In this document: piece by piece, positions 7,542 through 15,352 of the stretch | Position numbering within the stretch: the stretch's first letter is position 1 | Layout of the letters: every line of letters begins with the position of its first letter | Assembly: GCA_030374735.1 (NCBI GenBank) | Contig: JASCIV010000604.1 | Location: 1-15,881 of the forward strand | Reading direction: 5' to 3' | DNA length: 15,881 nt | Source: Gracilaria caudata | Lineage: Eukaryota > Rhodophyta > Florideophyceae > Gracilariales > Gracilariaceae | Notes under the pieces: generated by a model | Told to the model about the DNA's origin: nothing | The model's database searches: none | Seen by the model: the letters and a program-made list of their open reading frames with translations, nothing else | Position numbers and translations under genes: made by a program

Positions 7542-8126
7542 TTACAGATTCGGTCCCTCCAGATATTTGTCCAGCTCGAGAATTTCCTTGTCTATCTCCT
7601 TCAAAAGCAGTTCAGAAGCTTCTATTATCCAGTCTTCTTCAGACAGAGCTTTGTCACCCGTGCTTTTGATATAACCAAAAGCATGCTCATATGATTTATG
7701 CCCGGGTCCCCTGTCACGATCTGAGCACCCGAATGCTGTACATAACATAGATCTCGCTGGATACGGCTTGAGATTAGACCCATTACTCTCCCATTCCTTT
7801 TTCTTTTCCCATAGCCACATCATGGCAGAAATCTTCTTTTCGAGCGTAAACGGCTTCGTGGGACCGGTTTCGTTTGGGGGGATTTTCTTCGCGTCCTTCA
7901 ACAAATTTTCGAAAGGAACATATCTCTCAGATGGTTCGTCACAGGTGCGGTTTGTTGTCAAGTGGTTACGTTCCTCCCAGTTCTTGCGAGATAGATAGCG
8001 GCTCGAAGAGTCGCAAGATTTTAAAGGCGTCATTCGAGCCTTGCGGGAAATAGGCTCTCTCACCTCGGAAAGATAGGGAGAAGGACTGTCGTCACGAGGA
8101 CGTTTGGCCCTAGAATTGTAAGCCAT
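7542..8126 (-). CDS. Family 1 copy B: short form with conserved C-terminal module
   Basis: A 194-residue ORF from ATG 8126 to TAA 7542. The start region aligns in frame with an internal repeat of copy A (PTMAYNSRAKRPRDD against PTLAHKMRAKRSRNE), so this ATG corresponds to an internal position of the ancestral protein. A TAG at 8193-8195 closes the frame 23 codons upstream. Residues 1-85 are basic and Ser-rich. The family module covers 91-182: KPFTLEKKIS at 91-100, LWEKKKEW at 105-112, PYPAR at 121-125, CTAFGCSD at 129-136, EEDWIIEAS at 163-171, and an acidic/hydrophobic end (KEIDKEILELDKYLE) that could be helical. It is either a truncated but maintained gene or an early pseudogene. High conservation of the module against copy A, with third-position changes, favours past or present constraint. 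Confidence 0.7.
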   Translation of the reverse strand: MAYNSRAKRPRDDSPSPYLSEVREPISRKARMTPLKSCDSSSRYLSRKNWEERNHLTTNRTCDEPSERYVPFENLLKDAKKIPPNETGPTKPFTLEKKISAMMWLWEKKKEWESNGSNLKPYPARSMLCTAFGCSDRDRGPGHKSYEHAFGYIKSTGDKALSEEDWIIEASELLLKEIDKEILELDKYLEGPNL

Positions 8127-8590
8127 TGTTGGCCTAGAAGCAGACCAGTTGAAAATGGCGGTCGGGGATGTTTGCTTGCACCAGCATTCATCCTATGAAT
8201 GAGAGTTGACAACGGATTATCATCATTGATTTCGGCCGTTGAAAACGCATTTTCTTGTCGTTTGGTTTTTGTTACAACATGAACAGTTGGATGAAATGGT
8301 CTGGAGGGTGCTCAGAAAGGTTCCACACTATTCCGTCAAGCGTATTGAAATCGTTGCCATCTACTACGATCACATCGATTTATTGATTTGTATTCTGCTT
8401 TCTGGGTTTCGTAAACGCTCGTGGGTCACATGTGCGATCGTCACCGATGGTATTACGGTTTTGGGTGGTTTGCAAAAGTCGGGATGAAGTGAGAGTTCCT
8501 GCGATGCAACTAGTGGGCTCTATCTTCAGTTAGATTTGATGATCGACAGTTCTCCGATCGCATGTCAAAAAATGAACCTCGGCTTGGCAT
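8127..8590 (-). pseudogene. Decayed N-terminal half of family 1 copy B
   Basis: The ancestral start is recognisable at 8590 (MPSRGSF, against MPHRGSF in copy A), but TAG at 8510-8512 stops it at codon 27. Plus-strand sequence near 8290-8345 aligns with 1555-1610 of copy A, the MAPSKTPT repeat unit, but is broken by a stop. Only about 460 bp separate the two starts, against about 1430 bp in copy A, so most repeat units are missing. Confidence 0.6.
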
Positions 8591-9655
8591 AGAAACAGAT
8601 GGGAATTAACCGATGAAAGATTAATAAGTTGAAGAATGGCAATCCCGCTGCGGATGGAAGATGTAGATAAGATGGCACCCCACGCTCAAAAAGGAGGAAG
8701 TGTTCTCGAGAATTGCAAGCGGACCAACAGAATTGGAACAATGGATGGGATTGATCTTGCTTTGAACTGCAATCCGGAATAATTTCGTTCAGCTCGAAGT
8801 TGAGAACTGTATGTAACATATTGCTGCTATCGGAGGAAAATGATATGTGTATAAGGAAAAGTCGATTATGTTCGATTACTTGGAATTTAACTGCCTTGGT
8901 TACTATGTATGGGGAGTTCTTGAACCGAATTCCCGTTTGCGAGACCACGTGGTATGAAAATTCCTGACGCATCTCTCAAGGAAAACAATACCAATGCTTA
9001 AACAGAGCGGTCGTGATATCGGAACGTGATTAAGCAGTTGTTGAAAGGACTACGAGAGCTTGTAGAGGAATCTCATCCGCCTCCGACAGATCTCAGATAT
9101 TTTGCCAACGTCGCTTCGTGAGGACAAGTGGCGGAGGCGTTTGCATTGTTGGAGTCTTGATCTGATTGGTCAGGTGAGCAATTTTTCTGTCTGAAGGTGC
9201 GGGTCACGTGTGAAGTCTCGCGCCTCGCGAGCAACGCCACGTGTGGCCACTCGAGATCTTGCTGTAAGTGCACCAAGCTCTGCGGGAGCGCTTCATTGCT
9301 GAGCGCCGGAACTGACGTGACGATCCGCGTTTCACGCTCTGCAACATGAGAGCTCATGAGTCGCCGTTGAATTTCAATTCGAAATGCACCTCGTTTTGCA
9401 GAAGAGGAGAGAGCCACGCGAACAGAGCGCAACCAATGCAGTGCATAAGTTCGTGCCGCTTGTGTCGGTAACTGATTCTCCACCTCTCCTGTCAACCTCA
9501 TTCCTCCACTACTGGTTACCATTGATATCCAAATCTTCCCCTCCATCGTATCCCACTACACACTTCCGTTTTCTGTTCACCATCCTGCAGTACAAAATTT
9601 GAACTTGCCTGTTCTCCTTCTTTTTTCTTCAGCACAACCGCACCGAATTAGGCAA
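8591..9655. promoter_or_regulatory. Divergent intergenic region, module B
   Basis: Homologous to the module A intergenic region: leader block 8733-8775, CCAAT box 9161-9169, CCACGTGTGGCC 9237-9248, CTTGTGTCGGTAAC 9459-9472, CCACCTCTCCTGTCAAC 9480-9496. It also has a perfect ACCACGTGGT palindrome at 8944-8953 that A lacks. A 157-codon minus ORF at 9073-9546 is present, but its module A counterpart lacks an ATG and stops early, so I do not call it a gene. Confidence 0.6.
9161..9169 (-). promoter_or_regulatory. CCAAT box (NF-Y type), module B
   Basis: CCAATCAGA on the minus strand, in the same flanking context as 2620-2628 (TGACCAATCAGA). Confidence 0.45.
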
Positions 9656-10192
9656 ATGGACGCCTCAGAGTATATTTTTGTTGACAAGGATGGCGATATA
9701 TTCATGGCAAGTATCCTATTGCCATTGAGTATTATATGGTCTATGGCGGTAGAGAGCGGATACAAGCCGGTAAAGTACTCGGACTGGCTCAGTCGGAACA
9801 CCGACACCGCCAAGAAATTCTCTCCGTCCGCAGGATCCGCCAAACGGTTTAGGGCTTCGAGCCCTAGAGATTCCAGTGGAACCATTAGGAGTGGCTCTCC
9901 ACAAAGGAAGAGGAATCAAAGTACCACGGCACCGAGCGGCGGAATCGGTAAGCCCTCTAAGAAGTTATTGCTTCAAAGAATCCCGCGTGACCGATTCTCC
10001 AGGGCATCTGTCCTGGAGATGGTTAATGTCGAGGGTGCGCCGCCCACATCCTTTTCGATGAAGGGCAGGCGGGAAAGCAATGACATGCCTTCGGCAGAGG
10101 TAGGGTTTGCGTGCGCCGAGCACTGCTCTACGGTCTTCAGCGCTGTGAAAAAGCCGCTTGAGCGCGATGGCATATGGGTCACTCAAATCTAG
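9656..10192 (+). CDS. Family 2 copy B: 178-residue conserved protein of unknown function
   Basis: An intact ORF from ATG 9656 (MDASEYIF) to TAG 10190-10192. The in-frame extension upstream of this ATG has no ATG and follows a pyrimidine tract ending in CAG (9619-9631), which may be a 3' splice site or just leader. Residues 4-46 are the most conserved part (EYIFVDKDGDIFMA, IIWSMAV, SGYKPVKYSDWL). Residues 47-100 are a basic Ser/Arg/Gly linker. Residues 101-178 are conserved again (LLLQRIPRDRFSRAS at 104-118, SMKGRRESND at 134-143, SAEVGF at 146-151, LERDGIWVTQI at 168-178). There is no signal peptide; the hydrophobic stretch around 19-31 is short. VDKDGDIFM resembles the start of an EF-hand loop but lacks the invariant Gly at position 6, so I do not call it one. 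Its divergent partner is family 1 copy B. Confidence 0.8.
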   Translation: MDASEYIFVDKDGDIFMASILLPLSIIWSMAVESGYKPVKYSDWLSRNTDTAKKFSPSAGSAKRFRASSPRDSSGTIRSGSPQRKRNQSTTAPSGGIGKPSKKLLLQRIPRDRFSRASVLEMVNVEGAPPTSFSMKGRRESNDMPSAEVGFACAEHCSTVFSAVKKPLERDGIWVTQI

Positions 10193-11099
10193 AGCCCAAA
10201 AGCAAAGTGGGGGTTGGTTAGTTTCCAATGTTTGCTCCATGTACTCCATATACGACAGTAAACATTCGCCTTCGAATCATTCCCGTCGTTCTTTCCCCTC
10301 GTATCTACGAAACATCACCAACGAGTATCTTTTGAGTGCTTGAGCGCAAGTGGCTATCCCGAGCAAATGTAGTAAGTACTAATCACACTCTTCACTAGCG
10401 GATCAACGTTTATCGCAGCAAAAGCTGCAAAAAATGGCAGGGTCGGAGAGAGAACACGCATCCGCTAGAGTCTCGGCAAAGCGCAAAATCGAGCGAGCGA
10501 GTGCCATGCATGCGCCCCAGGATTCTTCGACGCTGATCTCTGGCTTACAGCTTAGAGCAGTCCGCCACCTCTCCGCAGTGCCTCGCTGCTGGTCCCTTCT
10601 GGTTGGTCGGCTATGGGAAAGCTCAACTTCCACACTGGCGACCCAAATCGTCCATTCGCACTTCCCTGTCAAGCTACGAAGGGTAGATATTGAACTCAGA
10701 AGGGGTGTTTTGCAAGGGGACTACCGTCGTACCGCTTCAGGAGAAAACGCCGAACGAAGACACAAGACCCAACTTTCTGTCTACAAGGGCAAGAGATATA
10801 GCGGTTTCCCAGAAAGGTTTCGGTTGCCCGAAGTGTAAAGTCTCTTGAAAAGCAAAGATCAGTACCCCCAATGGCACGCTGATTCTTGGGCATGCGGCAT
10901 GCATTCGGTACGCGACGCGGGACGCCCATCAGTCTCAAAAACAGGGGGAGCCCTCTTACTCTCCTCTCTTCTGCGCGATAACCACGAGAGTCGCAGGTCA
11001 CGCAGCTTTGAGTTCTGAGAAAGAACAGCGTTCCCTCGACCCCGGAGTTCCTCCTGCCGATGGTCGTCGTGAGGGTGTGCTTTACTGTCATCACACTGC
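10193..11099. other. Gene-poor stretch with one weak ORF
   Basis: Apart from the ORF at 10434-10838 described separately, I see nothing I can support. Opposing minus-strand ORFs at 10403-10672 and 10696-11091 overlap it and show no recognisable domain. Confidence 0.4.
10434..10838 (+). CDS. Doubtful 134-residue basic ORF
   Basis: ATG 10434 sits in a favourable context (AAAAATGG) and opens 134 codons of Arg/Ser-rich sequence ending in TAA. The segment RRGVLQGD (about residues 88-95) resembles the GVLQGD core of reverse transcriptases from non-LTR retroelements. The residues that should follow (a PLSP-like motif) and the YxDD motif are absent, so this is at most a relic and may be chance. No paralogue is present in the window. 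It could equally be a random ORF. Confidence 0.2.
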   Translation: MAGSEREHASARVSAKRKIERASAMHAPQDSSTLISGLQLRAVRHLSAVPRCWSLLVGRLWESSTSTLATQIVHSHFPVKLRRVDIELRRGVLQGDYRRTASGENAERRHKTQLSVYKGKRYSGFPERFRLPEV

Positions 11100-11651
11100 A
11101 CCCCCCTCATCCCGCACAGCCTCCCATTCCCACCCCAAAATGATATCGATACGACACGCCGTCCGGTCCGCATCTACCTCCACTCGACTCACCTCTGCCC
11201 TGTGATTGAGCACTGAAACAAACGCACTACTATGCCCATCTCATTTTCGCACCGTACTGTACCAATGATCCGGACACAAGACGTCTGCAATCATCGCTCA
11301 TCGTAACTCACCATGTCGGTGCATGATGACGAGCGCGCTTCCAACCGTCTCTGAGCTCCCTCCATCCCATGTTCGCACCGTTTTCCCCTTTGATCCGGAC
11401 ACAACGCAACTTCCATCACTGCTCACCGCCACAAACCTTACCACCTCGGAGTGACCGAAGCGTGCGTCTCCCGCCGCTTCTTCGCTGCATGCATCCCATA
11501 TTCGTACAGTCTTCTCGTGTGATCCGGAGACGATGCGACGTCCTGCCGCTGTGCAACACATACGTCGCTCAAAGGGTGTGACCAGCGAACGCCGCTCCAA
11601 CCGCCTCCTCGCTGCATCCATCCCGAAGAGCGCCAGCTCATCGCTCCGCAA
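11100..11651 (-). pseudogene. Decayed WD40-repeat gene fragment
   Basis: Four WD40 units lie on the minus strand, with the equivalent Gly/Ser-rich strand motif at plus 11520-11543 (GRRIVSGSHEKTVRIWDA), 11391-11414 (GSCVVSGSKGKTVRTWDG), 11266-11289 (CRRLVSGS) and 11141-11164 (GRRVVS-IS). Spacings are 129, 125 and 125 bp, close to a 43-residue repeat with small deletions. The first two units share a frame and have the GH...VSSDG...VRIWD pattern. The third and fourth are frameshifted and lack the WD dipeptide. No start or flanking domain is visible. WD40 repeats this alike are typical of large propellers, including NACHT-WD40 proteins, but no NACHT domain is present. Confidence 0.7.
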
Positions 11652-11790
11652 GCGTTCGCACTGGGCCTGGCATGCAGCTGTTCGCCTCGTGGTCGGCGTC
11701 GCTATCTAACGACGGGGCGCCAACTCGACCGTGTTGGGGAAGGGGGAGCTGAAACGAAAACGCGAGTGAGTGCATTGCTGCCTGGCCGCA

Positions 11791-11799
11791 TCTGATTGG
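11791..11799 (-). promoter_or_regulatory. CCAAT box, third context copy
   Basis: CCAATCAGA on the minus strand. The surrounding 50-60 bp resemble the 4350-4400 context: GCAT-[CT]-GCTGCC before the box and GGGCGG after it in plus orientation. Confidence 0.4.
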
Positions 11800-12056
11800 G
11801 CGGGTGTCGGAATCGATTGCGCAGATCTCGATCTGCAGAGTCGTTGGTCTGGAGGCACGCTCTGCTTACAGTTACCGTCACTGTACGCCACTGTCAGTCG
11901 CTCTCGACATGAGCTTCAACGTGAGCTTCAACGTGTGAAGTTCAAACGCAGATTTTGTGATTCTGCATTCTTCATCTTCAGTCAAAGTTGAGCGTCGGGG
12001 CACGTTGTGTGTGGGTACGGTCTGATAGCCCCAATGGAGTATTCACCATTTGCACT

Positions 12057-12281
12057 TGCAACACGAACAAATATGTAGAGCAATCATATCCAGGCCTGAT
12101 CATATCTGGGAAAGTACTACGAGATAGTACTTCTTGTCACTTGAGATTTACTAACGATTTATGTACATGTAAGACTTCGGAAACTGCACAGGAACCACAC
12201 CCAGATGGGCACCAGTCAGGGGGGGGATTTCATAATATCATTCTCATTTGCAACACGTACAGATGTTGAGTGAAATCATAT
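12057..12281 (+). repeat. Imperfect 33-bp direct repeat pair
   Basis: 12057-12089 and 12249-12281 match at 26 of 33 positions, both beginning TGCAACACG and ending ATCATAT, 192 bp apart. Between them lies an AAGTACT / AGTACTT hairpin (12112-12118 with 12126-12132). They sit upstream of the TATA box of the 329-residue gene. Confidence 0.5.
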
Positions 12282-12354
12282 TAAGGAGAGTGCACCAGGA
12301 GATATTACAGGGCAATTCATACGTAGGAGTGGGAGAGGACATTCTCTAGCATAG

Positions 12355-12363
12355 TATAAAAGG
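12355..12363 (+). promoter_or_regulatory. TATA box of the 329-residue gene
   Basis: TATAAAAGG, a textbook TATA box, 159 nt before the ATG at 12522. A start near 12385 would give a leader of about 135 nt. Confidence 0.6.
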
Positions 12364-12521
12364 CCCGTTTCTGAAGCAATCATTCCTAAAGCTAAAGCAA
12401 TAAGTCAGTAACAAATATCTGAATCTACCGAAAGTGAAGCCGAAGGTACTGAGTTCCCTTCGCAAGAGACAGGTCGTTACCGCAATCGCCGACTGTGGAA
12501 GAAACGGACAAGCCGACAATT

Positions 12522-13511
12522 ATGCTGCTACCAGTGCTTCGGGCGGTGGTGCCGATCGCGGGAATTCTTGTGGGAATTCAAGTTCTCCGAGCGATACATC
12601 CCATAAGAAATGAAGAACAGGTTGAAGAAGAGCAGGAACGAAACGATTGTGCAAATTCTATTGAAGGCGATGATGGTGAAGAGCACACACATTTGAGCAC
12701 TGAGGTTGGGAACACGCAGCTACCAGAGGGGGGCTCTGAACACCCAGAGCTTGTCCGTGTGCCGCTCACGACGGCTGCATCGGGCTCTTCAAATGAAGAC
12801 AGAAATGGCATCGGTTCATCTGATGATGTAATGGAAAATCCACATTCAGATGATATCGCAGAGGCTTCGTGCGCGCAGAAGTCATTCCTTGGACCATTTC
12901 AAGAGGGTCTTACGCCACCTACGACCAAAACACCAGTGGAACGGGTAACCACTATTTCATCTGTTTGTTCGCTTGAGACTGCTACTTCATCGAACGTCGA
13001 GAGACTTGATTCTCATCCGTCCATTGCGATCGAATCTGCCAACGATGAGAGTGCACGAATGGCGCTCGAATCTCCTGCTGTGGGCTCTCCCGAAGTAGCA
13101 CCACGTGTCTCCTACACTCTCTCTGGGGACGTGGACGGGACCTGCAATCCAGCTGCGTCGGCTGGAGGTCAGGAACAACATGAGCAAATCGCCAATGAAT
13201 CCCATCGCGATCCGGACATTTCCGGTGTGATGGTTGATGAGGCGCTGGTGGACGGTCTTTGTACCGCCATGGTCAACCATTTGCGCAGAAAGAGGTGTAT
13301 CACGGACGTCTTTGCCCGTGCAGGTGGAATTGATGGGTTGCCCGATGGGGAGCATGGTATGATCAAGGCTCTTATCACGAGTGGGAAACTGTTTCCAGTG
13401 AAGGGCTGGAAGAAAGCGCAACGTCGCGCTCACAATTCCCGGGTGCGGAAACTTGCGCGTGCGATGGGTGTTGCTGAGGAGCAAGCCATGCCATGGGCAC
13501 CAAAGCAATAG
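12522..13511 (+). CDS. Acidic-to-basic protein with N-terminal hydrophobic anchor, 329 residues
   Basis: I chose the first ATG in the frame (12522). The frame is open upstream only to a TGA at 12450 and has no earlier ATG, only a GTG. Residues 1-25 (MLLPVLRAVVPIAGILVGIQ onward) are hydrophobic, ending in basic residues near 28: a signal anchor or single transmembrane segment, or possibly a targeting peptide. Residues 30 to about 240 are acidic, Ser/Glu/Asp-rich and probably disordered. The last 90 or so residues are compact and basic (NHLRRKRC, FARAGGIDGLPDGEHGMIKAL, SGKLFPVKGWKKAQRRAH, RVRKLARAMGV) and look like a folded domain. I do not recognise it. The clear TATA box upstream and the change of composition between regions favour a real gene. 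Confidence 0.6.
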   Translation: MLLPVLRAVVPIAGILVGIQVLRAIHPIRNEEQVEEEQERNDCANSIEGDDGEEHTHLSTEVGNTQLPEGGSEHPELVRVPLTTAASGSSNEDRNGIGSSDDVMENPHSDDIAEASCAQKSFLGPFQEGLTPPTTKTPVERVTTISSVCSLETATSSNVERLDSHPSIAIESANDESARMALESPAVGSPEVAPRVSYTLSGDVDGTCNPAASAGGQEQHEQIANESHRDPDISGVMVDEALVDGLCTAMVNHLRRKRCITDVFARAGGIDGLPDGEHGMIKALITSGKLFPVKGWKKAQRRAHNSRVRKLARAMGVAEEQAMPWAPKQ

Positions 13512-14089
13512 CCTGAATGTAAAGTACATGCTTTTCTGTTTTGTAGAACGACGTATCTTACGGGTTAAGCTTCTCAATAGTTTGGGACCAGCGATGCGCC
13601 GCCACTGACGCCCCGACAGTCCCGTCCCGCTTCGCAACAGATGTGTCCAAGATGGGTTGTTCCATTCGCTTTGCTTACAACGTGAGCGCCACCGCCCGTT
13701 GCGCACTCTTCTGTAGCTCATGCACGAACTTTTCCTCTCGAGTTGCGTCCATCACCACTGTCAACCCCTCCGCTGCATTGGTGACCCTGATCATCAGCCT
13801 TATGTGCCATTCTGTTGCGTAATCTATTTTCGAACAGCTGTCATTGCTGTGATGGATCGCAATAATTGCGAATTAGTTGCGTCATTTAATGACGTCATCG
13901 CGCATGCAATGCGGCCAAATGTATTAACGCACCACGTCGCCTCCTCAAACGCGCGCTGTCTCCCCGAGCGCGGGCAACCTCTAAGATCATCTGATCCTCC
14001 GGTTGCGGTAAGATATGATACCGCCGGGTCGTGTGCAGTGCATCATGCGTGGCGCGCCGACACGAGCGCCTTCGCGCGTCACGCGGTAG

Positions 14090-14107
14090 GGCGCGTATAT
14101 ACGCGCC
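14090..14107. promoter_or_regulatory. 18-bp perfect palindrome containing TATATA
   Basis: GGCGCGTATATACGCGCC is its own reverse complement. A TATATA core flanked by GC arms, 20 bp from a CCAAT box, could be a core promoter usable in both directions, or a binding site for a dimeric factor. Confidence 0.4.
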
Positions 14108-14127
14108 AGATCGATTTCACCAGTCAT

Positions 14128-14136
14128 CCAATCAGA
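14128..14136 (+). promoter_or_regulatory. CCAAT box in right inverted-repeat arm
   Basis: CCAATCAGA on the plus strand; the inverted counterpart of the site at 4369-4377. Confidence 0.4.
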
Positions 14137-15016
14137 TGGGAGCGGCAGCGATGCATACTCAGCTGCGCAGGCAGCAGCGAGGGCTGCAAGGGCTGTCTGT
14201 TGTCGACCAAACGGCGTGTGAACAGCTTCAAGCCCAGATCAGCGCCGAAGCTGTACAAACAATGAGTTTTCTTTGCTTCCCAGCCGCCTTTTCTGCTCAT
14301 GCTTTGTCACGTTGCGCCTATGCAATGAGTGCTACCAAAAGCGATGTGCCGGCGGCGGGAATATACATTATCGAATCTGTTCACAGCTTGTAGCTTGTAG
14401 AACACAATGTGAGATGGCACAGATCATCAGTTTGTGCAACTCTTCGGTCGAATATTTTCTGCAAGTTCTTGGCCTTGTCTTATCGACCTTCAGTATGGCT
14501 ACGCTGCACACCACGATGTGGACACTGTGCCGATTAATAACTTCTTCGAGGTGTTGGTGACGCTGGTTTTTGTTGCCGTGGCTCCTCGGTATTTCTACTG
14601 CTAGGAGCTACTTGTCGCAAGTCCAACGGATTCGCTTGAGCTATAAGCTCTAAATCTTTTCTGGGCTCCCGAAGACGGGGAAAACACTGTCGGCACCAAC
14701 AAAGAAGGTGTTATTCCAAAGAATATCACGGTCGACAGAAATCTCTAGGACATCGCCTGTATCACCTCACAAGATGGGGGGATTTCCAGCTGCGCTTTGC
14801 AGGTTGTGCGTTAGAACGCAACGCAGGACGATTAATTCCGACGCCGTGTCCCACTTTGAGAGCTTGAGCCTCGCGCACGAACACACCTGAGAAGCAGCAC
14901 AGAGTGTGACGTTGCTGTCGCAGTTCAAGGTCATCGGGGGGACAACGCACGTGACCAACGAGAGATATGAACGCGATACATGTCGTACAAAAGTCAGAGA
15001 GGAGGAAAGGAGCCAA

Positions 15017-15250
15017 TGAGTGGCAAGGATGGAAGTGTGAGGGAACAAGGTAGGTAGATAAAACAGTAGTAAAGTGAGCGGTGTCTCTGTTTATTGAGGA
15101 TGCGAGGAACTATGCGCTCTTATACCGGGTCGGAAGGTGACCCTTCCGGGCTAATGGTCCGATCAGGTCCCGATATGATCGGGTGCACTTCCGATGTAGG
15201 ATGCAAGTGCAGAGGCTATGCACCTGGCGACAGCTAGTCGTCAACACTCA
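15017..15250 (-). repeat. 3' LTR, 234 bp
   Basis: On the minus strand it begins TGAGTG and ends CACTCA, a perfect 6-bp terminal inverted repeat obeying the TG...CA rule. Inside are a TATA-like TATAAGAG (15117-15124) and, 22 bp downstream, AATAAA (15090-15095), the usual U3-R arrangement with a short R region. Two small hairpins (15131-15148 and 15169-15183) lie in U3. Confidence 0.75.
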
Positions 15251-15265
15251 CTCTTTTCTCTTCTC
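15251..15265 (-). other. Polypurine tract
   Basis: GAGAAGAGAAAAGAG on the minus strand, 15 purines directly abutting the TGAGTG of the LTR. This is the plus-strand primer site for reverse transcription. Confidence 0.75.
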
Positions 15266-15352
15266 AAAAAGAGTTGAGAAAACAACAAAACATAGGACTC
15301 AGAGAGTCACAAGCACCTTAAGGGTGCATTTCTAACAGGATAGCGCAGGCGA

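Larger units (their letters stand above)
11652..12354. other. Non-coding stretch with promoter-like and repeated elements
   Basis: No supported gene. It holds a CCAAT box with shared flanks (11791-11799), a small inverted repeat GCAGAT-CTCG-ATCTGC (11821-11836), a perfect 12-bp tandem GAGCTTCAACGT (11911-11934), a 33-bp imperfect direct repeat (12057-12089 and 12249-12281) and a hairpin (12112-12132). Confidence 0.55.
14080..14482 (+). repeat. Diverged inverted repeat, right arm
   Basis: Aligns in opposite orientation with 4037-4440; the landmarks are listed there. Here the E-box palindrome of the left arm is replaced by a GC-rich palindrome around TATATA. The alignment fades after CTGCAAGTTCTTGGCCTTGTC. 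Confidence 0.6.
13512..15016. other. Non-coding stretch holding right arm of the inverted repeat
   Basis: After the stop of the 329-residue gene I find no supported gene. The stretch contains a CRE-type TGACGTCA (13890-13897), an 18-bp palindrome with TATATA (14090-14107), a CCAAT box (14128-14136) and the right inverted-repeat arm (14080-14482). ORFs at 13720-14265, 14031-14393 and 14273-14560 overlap in different frames. None is conserved as a whole in the other arm. Confidence 0.5.

Noticed and set aside
9073..9546. A 157-codon minus-strand ORF between the divergent genes of module B
   Set aside because: The equivalent module A frame has no ATG and ends early, and the region aligns better as non-coding blocks.
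9659..9700. VDKDGDIFM of family 2 as an EF-hand calcium-binding loop
   Set aside because: The residue at loop position 6 is Ile, not Gly, and the flanking helices and position-12 Glu do not fit.
10695..10720. GVLQGD in the 134-residue ORF as a reverse transcriptase remnant
   Set aside because: Only one short motif matches; the residues after it and the catalytic YxDD are missing, so chance is likely.
10859..11173. A 104-codon minus-strand ORF as an independent gene
   Set aside because: Its first codons (GRRVVS...) are the fourth decayed WD40 unit; the rest has no recognisable pattern.
12453..12521. Extending the 329-residue gene upstream to a GTG at 12495
   Set aside because: GTG starts are not expected in a eukaryotic nuclear gene, and the extension has no ATG.
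14031..14560. Two overlapping plus-strand ORFs in the right inverted-repeat arm as genes
   Set aside because: They use different frames, and indels relative to the left arm break both. Only a short tail (SDVPAA against SAVPVA) stays in frame.
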